Below the pieces are notes generated by a model. That model saw nothing but the letters and a program-made list of their open reading frames with translations. It did not search any database and was not told where the DNA came from. This document shows positions 34,839 to 44,444 of a stretch of 64,000 nucleotides of DNA, in pieces. Both the position numbers and the translations under genes were made by a program. Every line of letters starts with the position of its first letter. The first letter of the stretch is position 1. Source of the stretch: an uncultured Clostridia bacterium. Lineage in GTDB: Bacteria > Bacillota > Clostridia > Christensenellales > Borkfalkiaceae. The stretch lies in the NCBI GenBank assembly GCA_904419075.1, contig CAJFQM010000003.1, forward strand, positions 89,934-153,933, given 5' to 3'.

Positions 34839-36218
34839 TTTGAGGAATTTTCTCAGCATTTTTTGATATTTTTTCCGATACGGCCGATAGCGCATGGGCA
34901 AATCGATGAACGTCTTTTTATCGACGATGCTCTTTTCGTGGGTAAAGCAGTCGAAGCCTTTTTTCCCGTGATAGCTGCCCATGCCGCTCATGCCGAAGCC
35001 GCCGAAGGCCATTTCGCTGGTGGCGAGGTGAATAATCGTATCGTTGACGCAGCCCCCGCCGAAACGACATTCGCGGAGTACCTTTTCCACGGCGTTCTTG
35101 TCCGAGGAAAAGATATAAAGCGCGAGGGGCGACGGCCTGTCGTTTACGATTTTTATGACCTCTTCCAAAGCATCAAACGCGAGCACGGGCATGATCGGGC
35201 CGAAGATCTCCTCTTTCATCGCCTTGTCCTCCCATGTCACGCCGTCCATTACGGTGGGGGCAATTTTCAAAGTCTCCCCGTCCATGCCCCCGCCGAACAC
35301 CACTTTTTTTTCGTCTATCAGTCCCGAGACTCTTTGAAAATGCTTGGGACTGATAATTTTTCCGTAGGTATCGTCGGCGAGCGGATTTTCCCCGTATTGG
35401 AGAAGAATCTGCTTTTTCACTTCTTCGAGAAAAATATTCTTTATATTTTTCTGAACGTACACATAATCGGGAGCGACGCAGGTCTGCCCTGCGTTGAGAT
35501 ATTTCCCGAACACGATCCGCTTTGCCGCGAGCGGAATATCCGCGGTTTCGTCCACGATGCAGGGACTCTTTCCTCCGAGCTCCAAGGCGACGGGGATCAG
35601 ATTTTCCGAAGCCTTTCTCATGACCTCTTTTCCGACGGCGACGCTCCCCGTAAAGAAGATTTTATCGAATTTCAAATCGAGCAGCCTTGCATTTTCCGAT
35701 CTGCCGCCCAAAGCGACCGCCACATATTCTTCGGGGAACGTCTTTCCGATAATATCGAAGAGCACCTTCGAGACGTTCGGGGAATAAGCGGAGGGCTTCA
35801 AGACGGCGGTGTTTCCCGCCGCGAGCGCGTCCGCCAACGGTTCGAGGGTCAACAGGACGGGATAATTCCAAGGGCTCATAATGAGCACGCAGCCGTAGGG
35901 AGATTTTCGGACAAAACTTTTCGAGGCAAACTGCGACAGGGGCGTTTTCACCCTTTTATCCCTGGAAAATTTTTTTGTATGGCGAATGAGGTAAGAGATT
36001 TCGGACAGCGTGAGACCCACTTCGCACATATAGCTTTCGAACTCCCCTTTTCCAAGGTCCGCCTTCAAGGCGCGACAAAGCGCCTCCTCGGACTCCCGAA
36101 TCGCCCGATAGAGCGCCTTCAAAGCAGAAATGCGATAGACAGGGTCGAGCGTAACGCCGCTTAAAAAAAATTCCTTCTGCCTGCCGAGAAGTTTTTCAAA
36201 CTCGTCTTGTTTCTCCAT
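34836..36218 (-). CDS. NAD(P)-dependent aldehyde dehydrogenase
   Basis: 460 aa from the ATG at 36218 behind CGGGAGAG. An upstream ATG at 36404 would run back over the trxA end and its terminator and is rejected. Family blocks seen: SPWNYPVLLTLEPLADALAA, VLKPSAYSP, FFTGSVAVGKEVM (cofactor site), the general base in LELGGKSP, the nucleophile Cys in NAGQTCVAPDYV, and EEIFGPIMPV. Length and lack of the longer N-terminus match class 3-type fatty aldehyde dehydrogenases. The C-terminal basic helix (YRPYRKKYQKMLRKFLK) may touch membranes. Substrate not known. Confidence 0.92.
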   Translation of the reverse strand: MEKQDEFEKLLGRQKEFFLSGVTLDPVYRISALKALYRAIRESEEALCRALKADLGKGEFESYMCEVGLTLSEISYLIRHTKKFSRDKRVKTPLSQFASKSFVRKSPYGCVLIMSPWNYPVLLTLEPLADALAAGNTAVLKPSAYSPNVSKVLFDIIGKTFPEEYVAVALGGRSENARLLDLKFDKIFFTGSVAVGKEVMRKASENLIPVALELGGKSPCIVDETADIPLAAKRIVFGKYLNAGQTCVAPDYVYVQKNIKNIFLEEVKKQILLQYGENPLADDTYGKIISPKHFQRVSGLIDEKKVVFGGGMDGETLKIAPTVMDGVTWEDKAMKEEIFGPIMPVLAFDALEEVIKIVNDRPSPLALYIFSSDKNAVEKVLRECRFGGGCVNDTIIHLATSEMAFGGFGMSGMGSYHGKKGFDCFTHEKSIVDKKTFIDLPMRYRPYRKKYQKMLRKFLK

Positions 36219-36344
36219 GAAATCTCTCCCGTCCGTATTTACGGACTTGTTCCGACGAATGTCGGCAAAATCTTTCCGTTTTTGCGAAATCCTCTTTTTC
36301 CGTTTCCGCAAGACGGTTTCCCGCACTTTTTCCCGAGCTTTCCG

Positions 36345-36376
36345 AAAGGAAAGCGGCCTCTCCAAAAGCGGCCGCT
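36345..36376 (-). terminator. Terminator after trxA
   Basis: Stem AGCGGCC/GGCCGCT with an 11-base loop, followed by TTCCTTTC on the minus strand, 9 bp after the trxA stop. It ends the long yifB-to-trxA run. Confidence 0.75.
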
Positions 36377-36384
36377 CTCCGTTT

Positions 36385-36699
36385 TCAGATATTTTTTTCC
36401 ACAAACGCCGTCAAAGCGTTCTCGGGGACAAAGCCGAGGTTGTTGGCCGCGGGTTTTCCGTTTTTGAAAATAATGATGTTCGGAATAGAGGTAATGCCGT
36501 ATTTCACGGCCGCGTCCTCGTTTTCGTCCACGTCGATCTTGACGAATTCCGCCTTTCCCTCGAATTTGTCCGATACGTCCTCAAATACGGGCGCCAGCAT
36601 GCGGCAGGGCCCGCACCAGGTAGCCCAAAAATCGCAGACGACGGGCTTTTCTCCCGCGATGAGTTCTTCCAATTCGTTAAACGTCACATATTTTACCAT
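36385..36699 (-). CDS. trxA: Thioredoxin
   Basis: 104 aa, normal length, with the redox motif WATWCGPCRM (Cys about 29 and 32) and the cis-proline region ITSIPNIIIF. It reduces disulfides in cytoplasmic proteins using thioredoxin reductase, which is not in this window. It follows hisS by 6 bp and has its own AAAAGGAG site, so it is the last gene of the yifB-hisS run. Confidence 0.97.
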   Translation of the reverse strand: MVKYVTFNELEELIAGEKPVVCDFWATWCGPCRMLAPVFEDVSDKFEGKAEFVKIDVDENEDAAVKYGITSIPNIIIFKNGKPAANNLGFVPENALTAFVEKNI

Positions 36700-36705
36700 A
36701 ATAAT

Positions 36706-37965
36706 TCATTCTCCTTTTTTCTTTCTGAAATATTCCGCGGCGCTCGAAAAGTCCACTTTTTCGCTTTCCGAGGAAGCCATGCACTTGACGTTCATGGCGC
36801 CTTCCTGCAATTCGTTTCCGCCGATGACCGCGACATATTTTGCGCCGATTTTATCCGCATACTTAAATTGTGCTTTAATCGATCTTTCCATGTGATCGGT
36901 CTCGGCATAAATTCCCGCATGCCTCAACGCGATTGTCAGGGCGAACGCCTTTTTCCGACATTCCGCATCCATGCCCGCGAAATAGACCAGCGGTTTTTCC
37001 TCTTCGGGAATCTTTACGCCCGTCGATTCCATGACGAGCAGCAATCTCTCTATTCCGGCGGCGAACCCCACCGCGGGCGCGGGAGCGCCGCCCAGTTCTC
37101 CGATGAGTCCGTCGTACCTTCCCCCGCCGCAGACGGTACCCTGCGCGCCGATATCGTCGGAGACGAACTCGAACACCGTCCGCGTATAATAATCGAGGCC
37201 GCGCACGATGCGAGGGTCGATTTCATATTCGATCCCCGCCAGAGCGAGATATGCCTTTAAGGCCTCGAAATGCTCCGCACATTCGGGGCAGAGGTAATCG
37301 AGGATAGACGGTGCCTGCGCGTTAATTTTTCTGCATTCCTCCTCTTTGCAATCGAGGAGACGGAGCGGATTTTTTTCAAATCTCGCCTTGCAGTCATAAC
37401 AAAGCCCGTCGAGGTGAGGCGCGAAATATTCTTTCAAGGCCTTGTTGTAGGCGGCACGGCAGGACGGACAGCCGATGGAATTGATGCGGAGTTTGACCTT
37501 TAATCCCAATCTTTTGAGAAGGGAATCGGCGAGGGAAATGACTTCCGCATCCGCGTCCGCTCCCTTTGCGCCGAACACTTCCACGCCGAACTGATGAAAT
37601 TCGCGCAGCCTGCCCGCCTGCGGCCGCTCATAGCGGAACGCAGGAGTGATGTAGTACATTTTCGCGGGCAAGACGCCGTTTCCCAACCCGTTTTCGATAA
37701 AGGAGCGCGCCGCGCCTGCCGTTCCCTCGGGCTTCAAAGTAATCGAACGGTCTCCCTTGTCGCGGAAGGTATACATTTCCTTGGTGACGATATCGGTGGT
37801 ATCGCCTACGCCGCGCAGAAAAAGTTCGGTATGCTCGAATACGGGGGTGCGTATTTCTTTAAGATTATACAGCTTCGCGGTCTCGCGCGCGACGCCTTCC
37901 ACATATTGCCACTTATAAGCGTCGGCGGGCAGCACATCTTTTGTCCCTTTGGGTATATTTATCAT
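36706..37965 (-). CDS. hisS: Histidyl-tRNA synthetase
   Basis: 419 aa class II synthetase. Motif 1 region is IRTPVFEHTELFLRGVGDTT, motif 2 is PAFRYERPQAGRLREFHQFG, and the histidine-binding blocks are GGRYDGLIGELGG and VGFAAGIERL. A Cys-rich stretch at about residues 165-225 (CPSCRAAY, CYDCKARF, CPECAEHF) probably binds zinc. A C-terminal anticodon-binding domain follows. It charges tRNA-His. It is 22 bp from hslU and behind GGAGAACG, inside the long operon. Confidence 0.97.
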   Translation of the reverse strand: MINIPKGTKDVLPADAYKWQYVEGVARETAKLYNLKEIRTPVFEHTELFLRGVGDTTDIVTKEMYTFRDKGDRSITLKPEGTAGAARSFIENGLGNGVLPAKMYYITPAFRYERPQAGRLREFHQFGVEVFGAKGADADAEVISLADSLLKRLGLKVKLRINSIGCPSCRAAYNKALKEYFAPHLDGLCYDCKARFEKNPLRLLDCKEEECRKINAQAPSILDYLCPECAEHFEALKAYLALAGIEYEIDPRIVRGLDYYTRTVFEFVSDDIGAQGTVCGGGRYDGLIGELGGAPAPAVGFAAGIERLLLVMESTGVKIPEEEKPLVYFAGMDAECRKKAFALTIALRHAGIYAETDHMERSIKAQFKYADKIGAKYVAVIGGNELQEGAMNVKCMASSESEKVDFSSAAEYFRKKKGE

Positions 37966-37987
37966 AAACGTTCTCCGAATCGTCTCA

Positions 37988-39298
37988 TTATAAGACGTAT
38001 TTTTTCAGGTCTCTGTCGCCCGTCAGCTTGCTCAGATGCTCGTCCACGTACTGTTTCGTAATATTCAAAGTCACCGTGGGATAATCCCCGCCGCCCGCGT
38101 TGAAAGAAATATCTTCGAGGAGGTATTCCATCACCGTATGCAGCCGACGGGCGCCGATATCCTCGCTCGTCGCGTTGAGCTCTACGGAAATCTCCGCGAT
38201 CCTTTCGATTGCGGAATCGTCGAATTTCAGGTCGATGTTGTCCACGCTGAGGAGTTTCGCGTATTGGAAGGTCAACGAATTTTCCGTCTCGGTAAGAATG
38301 CGGACGAAGTCCTCCTTTTTGAGACTTTTCAGCTCTACGGATACGGGGAAGCGCCCTTGCAGTTCGGGAATCAGGTCCTCCACGGCGGCGACGTGGAAAG
38401 CGCCCGCCGCGATGAAGAGAATGAAATCCGTCTTGACGGGTCCGTATTTCGTGACGACCGTGGAACCCTCCACGATAGGCAGAATATCCCTTTGAACGCC
38501 CTCTCTCGAAACGTCGGCGCCCCCGCGGTTGCCCTTGCCCGCAATCTTGTCGATTTCGTCGATGAACACGATGCCGTCGTTTTCCGCGCGGTAAACCGCT
38601 TCGGCCTTCACCGCGTCGTCGTCCACCAGCTTGGAGGCCTCCTCTTCGAGGGCGATCTGCATCGCCTCTTTTACGGAAATCTTGCGCTTCTTTTTCTTGT
38701 CCTTGAACATGTCGCCGAAGATGCTGCCGATACTGATCGCCGCTCCGCCGGGAACGAGCTCCATGGCCTGCGGAACGTCGCTCACTTCCATTTCCACGAC
38801 GAGATTGTCATAAGTTCCCTTTCTCAGCCCGTCTAAAAGATTGGCCTCGAAAATTTCCTTGGGCGTCTCTCCTCTGTCCTCTTTTTTCGCTTCGGCCAAA
38901 ACCCTCACCATGCGTTTTTCCGCGGCGGCGGTGGCCTTGGCTTTGACTTCCTCTTCCTTTTCCGACTTCACCAGCCGATAGGCGCACTCCGCGAGATCGC
39001 GGATCATGCCTTCGACGTCCTTTCCGACGTATCCCACCTCGGTGTATTTGGTCGCTTCCACCTTGATGAAGGGCGCTCGGACGAGCTTTGCAAGCCGCCT
39101 TGCGATTTCGGTTTTTCCCACGCCCGTGGGGCCCTTCATGATGATGTTTTTCGGCGTAATTTCCTCTCGGATTTCGGCGGGAAGCTGCGCGCGGCGGTAA
39201 CGGTTTCTGAGCGCGATCGCCACCGCCTTTTTGGCCTCGTCCTGACCGATGATGTATTTATCCAGTTGATTGACTATCTGTTTGGGGGACAAATCCAT
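37988..39298 (-). CDS. hslU: HslU (ClpY) AAA+ unfoldase
   Basis: 436 aa. Walker A is GPTGVGKTE (about 54-62), the pore sequence is EVGYVGKDVEG, and Walker B reads IVFIDEIDKIAG. A C-terminal helical tail ending KKYVL docks into HslV. The charged I-domain sits between residues ~110 and 240 with KEMQIAL-like repeats. It unfolds substrates for the HslV peptidase. Its ribosome site GGAGGG lies at the end of hslV, and the hslV stop directly precedes the ATG, so the two are tightly coupled. Confidence 0.96.
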   Translation of the reverse strand: MDLSPKQIVNQLDKYIIGQDEAKKAVAIALRNRYRRAQLPAEIREEITPKNIIMKGPTGVGKTEIARRLAKLVRAPFIKVEATKYTEVGYVGKDVEGMIRDLAECAYRLVKSEKEEEVKAKATAAAEKRMVRVLAEAKKEDRGETPKEIFEANLLDGLRKGTYDNLVVEMEVSDVPQAMELVPGGAAISIGSIFGDMFKDKKKKRKISVKEAMQIALEEEASKLVDDDAVKAEAVYRAENDGIVFIDEIDKIAGKGNRGGADVSREGVQRDILPIVEGSTVVTKYGPVKTDFILFIAAGAFHVAAVEDLIPELQGRFPVSVELKSLKKEDFVRILTETENSLTFQYAKLLSVDNIDLKFDDSAIERIAEISVELNATSEDIGARRLHTVMEYLLEDISFNAGGGDYPTVTLNITKQYVDEHLSKLTGDRDLKKYVL

Positions 39299-39970
39299 TT
39301 ACTTTCCCTCCTTTTCCTTCCGTTTCGCAGGTTTTTTCGCGGATTTTTCCGACGCTTTTCCGTCTTTCTTTTCCGAGCCTTTCGCGTCGGCCCGTTCCGC
39401 CTTACCGCTCTTTTGCAGTGTTCCCATAGGTTCTCCCACCGTCTCGCAGCGGATATTATCGTTGGTATAGACGCAGATTTCGGAGGCGATTTTCAGGGCT
39501 TTTCTGGCAATCGTTTCCGCGTCGTAAACGGTTTCCGCGTACAGGGCACGCGCCGCCGCGAGAGCATAATTTCCGCCGCTGCCGATGGCGCAGATACCGC
39601 CGTCCGGTTCTATGACCTCTCCCGTACCGGAGATGATCAATAAGGTATCGGCGTCCGCGGTGATCATCATCGCGTCGAGCTTTCTGCCGATTTTATCGCT
39701 GCGCCAAAGGTCGGCGAGCTCCACCGCCGAGCGCATGAGGTTGCCCGCGAACTTGTTGAGCATTCCTTCAAAGCGTTCGGAGAGAGAGAAAGCGTCCGTC
39801 ACCGAACCCGCAAAGCCGAGAATGACCTTTCCCCCGTAAATGCGCCTGACCTTTACCGCCGAGTTTTTGAATATGACCGATTCGCCCATCGTAACCTGAC
39901 CGTCGCCGGCAATCGCCGTTACGCCGTCTCTTTTTACCGCGCAAATCGTCGTCCCTCTGAATTCCGTCAT
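39299..39970 (-). CDS. hslV: HslV (ClpQ) peptidase with lysine-rich C-terminal tail
   Basis: 223 aa. The N-terminal MTEFRG would be removed to expose the catalytic Thr of [10 protein letters not shown]. Then come [20 protein letters not shown] and the [15 protein letters not shown] region. The proteasome-type fold ends near residue 180, as usual. Beyond that is a ~38-residue tail of Lys, Ala, Ser and Glu ([20 protein letters not shown]), absent from normal HslV. It could bind nucleic acid or acidic partners; no function is known. The ATG lies behind AGAGGTG. Confidence 0.95.
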   Translation of the reverse strand: MTEFRGTTICAVKRDGVTAIAGDGQVTMGESVIFKNSAVKVRRIYGGKVILGFAGSVTDAFSLSERFEGMLNKFAGNLMRSAVELADLWRSDKIGRKLDAMMITADADTLLIISGTGEVIEPDGGICAIGSGGNYALAAARALYAETVYDAETIARKALKIASEICVYTNDNIRCETVGEPMGTLQKSGKAERADAKGSEKKDGKASEKSAKKPAKRKEKEGK

Positions 39971-40227
39971 AAAAATACACCTCTTTATTTTTGCCTCGGA
40001 CCGCCGTACTTTTTCAATCTTACAGCCGTCCGTCCCCGTCCGCGCCCGATCGGCGCCATACGGATTTTTTTCTTTCGTCGGGATTCTCCCGCCCTATTCA
40101 GAATCTTTCGTCCCGTTCTCTCCGCAGAGATTCTGTACGAAAATTTCCGCCATTTCTCTGCCCTTTTCCTCTGAAAGCGTTCGTTATCCATCTTTTTTAT
40201 CCGCGGTCTCCGCCCTTTGAACTTTCC

Positions 40228-41703
40228 CTATTGGATTTTGCCCTCTTCCGCCGTTCTGCGAACGGAAGCCAAAGCCCGTTCGGCCAAAGCCCGATACCGT
40301 TCTTTTTTATCCCGAATTTTTTCAGGCAACGGCGCGAGAATTCCGAAATTGGCGTTCATGGGCTGAAAATCCTTATTCGGCGAGGAAATATAGTTTTCGA
40401 GCGCTCCCGAAACGGTCTCGTTTCCGAATACGCGCGGAGGTCGGCCGAAAATTTTATCGGAAAGATGAACGGCGGCCAAAAGGCCGCTGGCCGCGCTTTC
40501 CACATAGCCTTCGACTCCCGTAATCTGTCCCGCGAAATACAGTCTCTCATTATTCTTAACCGAAAAATCCCGATTCAAAACATCGGGGGAGTGAATATAC
40601 GTATTTCTGTGCATGACGCCGTATCTCAAAAACTCGGCGTTTTTCAGCGCGGGAATCATGGAAAACACCCGTTTTTGTTCGGGGAACTTCAAATTGGTCT
40701 GAAATCCGACGAGATTATAAGCCGTTCCCGCCGCATTTTCCTTTCTCAGTTGCAGGACGGCATACGGGCGGGCGCCTTCCCCGTCCCGAAGTCCGACGGG
40801 TTTCAACGTGCCGAAACGAAGGGTATCTCTCCCCCTCGAAGCCATGATTTCGACGGGCATGCACCCCTCGAATACGTCCCTTTTTTCAAACTCGTGCAAA
40901 TCGGCCCGCTCGGCGGACAGAAGGGCGTCCACAAACGCGTAGTATTCCTCTTTCGTCAAAGGACAGTTGATGTAGTCTCCCGAGCCTTTTCCGTAACGGT
41001 CACCCGTAAACGCCGCAGACATGTCTATGCTTTCGGCCGAAACGATGGGCGCGGAAGCGTCGTAAAAATACAGACCGCCGCCCGTTTTTTCTGAAATATC
41101 CGCCGCCAGAGCGTCTGCCGTGAGAGGCCCCGTGGCCACGATCGTATAGCATTTTTCGGACGCATCGGGCAACGCGGTGACTTCTTCGGTTAAAATCGTC
41201 AAATTGGGACAGGCTCGCAATTTTTCGGTAATGTACGCGGAAAATTTTTCCCTGTCCACCGCGAGAGCCGCTCCCGCGGGCACCGCGCTCGCGTCCGCGG
41301 CTTCCATGGTCAGCGAACCGAGGATTCTCATCTCTTCTTTGAGAAGCCCGCAGGCATTCGCATAAACGTCGTTGCTTTTTAAGGAGTTGGAACAGACCAG
41401 CTCTCCGAAATTGCTTTCCCTGTGCGCGGGAGTCAGCTTTTTCGGCTTCATATCCGCGAGCAGAGTGGGAATCCCCGCACGGGCGAGATAGTAAGCGGCT
41501 TCGCTTCCCGCCAGTCCGCCGCCGATGACCTTGACGGTTATTTTTTCCGCCGAAACTCGTTTTCTTGCGTCTTTGAACGCCGTTTCCTCCGAAGCAATCT
41601 TCCCGCCGTCGGCCGTTCTGCCGAAAGTCTCCCGTTCTCGGGCAAAGTTTTCATCTGCCGAAAAATTTACCCCGCCGCGACCGGCCGCCGTCTCATTCTT
41701 CAT
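40228..41703 (-). CDS. trmFO: Folate- and FAD-dependent tRNA(uracil-54) methyltransferase TrmFO
   Basis: 491 aa. The FAD-binding motif VKVIGGGLAGSEAAYYLA is found at about residues 57-74, followed by the family blocks THRES-like PAHRESNFGELVCSNSLKS and TGQITGVEGYVESAASGLLA. It makes ribothymidine in the T-loop using methylene-THF. The ~55 residues before the FAD motif (rich in Glu, Arg, Ala) are extra, and I see no internal ATG, GTG or TTG to give the usual short N-terminus. The ATG at 41703 overlaps the topA stop by 11 bp. Confidence 0.95.
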   Translation of the reverse strand: MKNETAAGRGGVNFSADENFARERETFGRTADGGKIASEETAFKDARKRVSAEKITVKVIGGGLAGSEAAYYLARAGIPTLLADMKPKKLTPAHRESNFGELVCSNSLKSNDVYANACGLLKEEMRILGSLTMEAADASAVPAGAALAVDREKFSAYITEKLRACPNLTILTEEVTALPDASEKCYTIVATGPLTADALAADISEKTGGGLYFYDASAPIVSAESIDMSAAFTGDRYGKGSGDYINCPLTKEEYYAFVDALLSAERADLHEFEKRDVFEGCMPVEIMASRGRDTLRFGTLKPVGLRDGEGARPYAVLQLRKENAAGTAYNLVGFQTNLKFPEQKRVFSMIPALKNAEFLRYGVMHRNTYIHSPDVLNRDFSVKNNERLYFAGQITGVEGYVESAASGLLAAVHLSDKIFGRPPRVFGNETVSGALENYISSPNKDFQPMNANFGILAPLPEKIRDKKERYRALAERALASVRRTAEEGKIQ

Positions 41704-44047
41704 CGTCGAATCCTTCGGGAAGATATCCTCCCTCGTCGTAACCGTCGTACAGCGGCTCGTCCATAAGGGGCGGAGCCTCGTTTCCCGCCGCCGCGGCCGA
41801 AGTTTTCTTTTCCGTTTTTTCGGGTTTTTCCGCCTTTATTTTATAGTCGCACTCCTTGTTGGAGCATTTGATATTTCCGCGCGCGGTCTGAACGAGGGCC
41901 TGCCCGCATTTCGGGCATTTTTCGCCGGTGGGGATGTCCCAGCTCATGAATTTGCAGTCGGGATAGCCGGAACAGCTGTAATAAATTTTTCCCTTTTTGG
42001 ATTTTCTGACCGTCATGGGCGCACCGCATTCCGGGCATTTTCCGACCAGCTTGGGTTCCTCGTCCGAGGGCATGGACATGGTGGATTTGCATTCGGGATA
42101 ATTGGGGCAGGCCAAGAATTTCCCGAACTTGCCGCTCTTTACGATCATGTTCTGTCCGCACTTGGGACAGCGGACGGAGGAAATTTCCTCCTTGCTTTCG
42201 CTGACGATGTTGCGGCATTCGGGATAATTGGAACAGGCCAGATATTTCCCGTATTTTCCCATGCGGCGAATCATGAAATGTCCGCACTTCTGGCAGACGA
42301 TATCGGTCATCTCGTCGCCGTAAGAGGACGCATTTTTCAGATTTTCCGCGAAACCGGGATAGAAATCCCCGATGACGCTGTGCCAGTCCACGCCGCCTTC
42401 CTCGATGTCGTCCAGCTTGGTTTCCATGCCCGCCGTAAAGCCGACGTTCATAATATCCTTGAAACATTTTACCAGCATATCCACGACGTCGTAAGCGACG
42501 GGCGTGGGGACCATGTATTTGCCGTCCTTTTTGACGTACTTCTGATTGAGCTTGGAAATAATGGTCGCGTAGGTGGAGGGGCGGCCGATCCCCTTTTCTT
42601 CCATGGCTTTGACGAGGGAAGCGTCGGTATAGCGAAGGGGAGGTTTTGTAAACTTCTGTTCCTTCTGCATGGAAACGAGGTCGAGCTTATCCCCCTCTTT
42701 GAGGTCAGGCAGGAGCTTGGCCGCCGCGATGCCCTCTTCGTCCTCTTTTTTGGGAGCGGCGACATCCTCGTACACTTTGGTGTAGCCGGCGAATAAAAGC
42801 ACTCTTCCGCTCGCCTTGAATACGTAGCCGGAATTGTCGATTTCCATCTGCGTGCTGTTGTATTTCGCCTCCGCCATCTGCGAAGCGAGGAAGCGCTCAT
42901 AGATGAGCTTATATAAAGCGAAGTGCTTTCTGTCGAGCAATTTTTTCGCCTTTTCGGGCGTCATTTCGAGGTCGATGGGTCGGACGGCCTCGTGCGCGTC
43001 CTGCGCTCCCTTTTTCGTGGCGTAATAGTTGGGTTTTTCGGGAACGTACTCTTCGCCGTAGACCGCGCGGATACGGGCGAGTGCGTTCTGCTGCGCCTCC
43101 GCGGAAATGCGGACGGAGTCCGTTCTCATGTAGGTAATGAAGGCGATATGGTCGCCGTTTTCCGTGTCTATACCCTCGTAGAGGTGCTGCGCGAGGCTCA
43201 TGGTTTCGGGCGATGAGAATCCGAGCTTGTTGGAGGCGTCCTGCTGCATGGAGCTGGTGGTAAAAGGCGCGGGCGCGTGGGATTTAGCGACGGCCTTTTT
43301 GACTTTGGAGACGACGTATTCGCCGTTTTCAAGCTCCTTCAATACCTTCTCGGCTTCTTCCGCCGAGGAAGGCTTGTATTTTTTCGTCCCCTTTTTTTCG
43401 AGGAGCGCCTTAAACGGAGAGTAAGCCTTCGGCCGATCCTGTAATTCGGCCGTCAGATTCCAATATTCTTCGGGTTTGAAGGCCTGGATTTCCCTTTCGC
43501 GCTCGACGATGAGCCTGAGGGCGACCGACTGCACTCTGCCGCCGGAAAGGCTGCGCTTTGCAGAGCCGTCGGTATCTTCTATCTTGTGATTGAGGAGCGT
43601 GGACAGCTTGTAGCCTACGAGGCGGTCGAGGACGCGCCTCGCCTGCTGCGCGTCCACGAGGTTATAGTTAATCTTGCGGGGGTGTTCCAGCGCCTTTTGA
43701 ATGGCCTTTTGGGAAACCTCGTTGAATTCTATGCGGTTTTCCTTGTTTTCGTCCAAACCGAGAACGGTCTGTAAATGCCAGGAAATAGCCTCTCCTTCGC
43801 GGTCGGGGTCGGTTGCGAGATAGACGTTGTCCGCCTTTTTCGTCTCGTCCGTAAGGCGCTTGATGATGTCCTCCTTGCCTTCGGAATTGACGTATTTCGG
43901 CTCGAAATTGTTCTTGATGTCCACGCCCAGCGTATGCACGGGCAAATCGCGGATATGTCCCGCCGAAGCGTCCACCTTGTATTTTCCTTTCAGATACTTC
44001 GAGATGGTTTTCGCCTTGGAAGGCGATTCTACGATGATTAAATCCAT
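41693..44047 (-). CDS. topA: DNA topoisomerase I with four zinc ribbons
   Basis: 784 aa type IA topoisomerase. The TOPRIM domain opens IVESPSKAKTISKYLKGKY, and the active-site tyrosine lies in FITYMRTDSVRIS (about residue 309). The C-terminal part has four zinc ribbons from about residue 580: CQKCGHFMIRRMGKYGKYLA, CPKCGQNMIVKSGKFGKFLA, CPECGAPMTVRKSKKGKIYY and CPKCGQALVQTARGNIKC. It relaxes negative supercoils. Its position between dprA and trmFO is the conserved Firmicutes order. The tail after the last ribbon is acidic and Gly/Tyr-rich. Confidence 0.97.
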   Translation of the reverse strand: MDLIIVESPSKAKTISKYLKGKYKVDASAGHIRDLPVHTLGVDIKNNFEPKYVNSEGKEDIIKRLTDETKKADNVYLATDPDREGEAISWHLQTVLGLDENKENRIEFNEVSQKAIQKALEHPRKINYNLVDAQQARRVLDRLVGYKLSTLLNHKIEDTDGSAKRSLSGGRVQSVALRLIVEREREIQAFKPEEYWNLTAELQDRPKAYSPFKALLEKKGTKKYKPSSAEEAEKVLKELENGEYVVSKVKKAVAKSHAPAPFTTSSMQQDASNKLGFSSPETMSLAQHLYEGIDTENGDHIAFITYMRTDSVRISAEAQQNALARIRAVYGEEYVPEKPNYYATKKGAQDAHEAVRPIDLEMTPEKAKKLLDRKHFALYKLIYERFLASQMAEAKYNSTQMEIDNSGYVFKASGRVLLFAGYTKVYEDVAAPKKEDEEGIAAAKLLPDLKEGDKLDLVSMQKEQKFTKPPLRYTDASLVKAMEEKGIGRPSTYATIISKLNQKYVKKDGKYMVPTPVAYDVVDMLVKCFKDIMNVGFTAGMETKLDDIEEGGVDWHSVIGDFYPGFAENLKNASSYGDEMTDIVCQKCGHFMIRRMGKYGKYLACSNYPECRNIVSESKEEISSVRCPKCGQNMIVKSGKFGKFLACPNYPECKSTMSMPSDEEPKLVGKCPECGAPMTVRKSKKGKIYYSCSGYPDCKFMSWDIPTGEKCPKCGQALVQTARGNIKCSNKECDYKIKAEKPEKTEKKTSAAAAGNEAPPLMDEPLYDGYDEGGYLPEGFDDEE

Positions 44048-44444
44048 ATATCTTCCTTTTTTGACCTTATATTTTACCTTATTTATAAAAGTTTATAAAA
44101 GCATTAAAACTTTTTTCTTTACTTCCGCACAATTTTATCCCGATGATTACTCCCGTTCCCCTCAAATCAACAGTTTACCTGTTTTCCCGATTGTTCCCTC
44201 TCTTTCGCCTATCCGATACCTTGCCCTTTTTCCCGATTGCCCCTTTGCTTTCTCCCGATCCAACGCCTGTATTCTCTTCTTCGTTTCATCCAAAGGGCGC
44301 GTATCGGTTTCCGCCCTTTTCTCAACGCGGCTCTTTATTCCTGCGCCTTTGCGAAAAATCCTGTCCGAAAGCCCCGCGTCCCGCGCATGCGAATGTCACC
44401 TTATACGTTATACGTTTTTGCGTAAAACGCGCCCGATCTCCCGA
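44048..44444. other. Intergenic region between dprA and topA
   Basis: No gene and no clear terminator. Near topA, two tandem CTTTTATAAA decamers lie just upstream of a weak GGTAAAATATAAGG -10-like element. Two copies of CAATCGGGAAAA occur in the middle, and a doubled ACGTATA element near the dprA end. A topA promoter is plausible but I cannot place a good -35. Confidence 0.5.

Noticed and set aside
39985..40191. 68-codon basic frame between trmFO and hslV
   Set aside because: Weak ribosome site, composition of Arg/Lys only, no family; could be chance in a 257-bp spacer, so not called.
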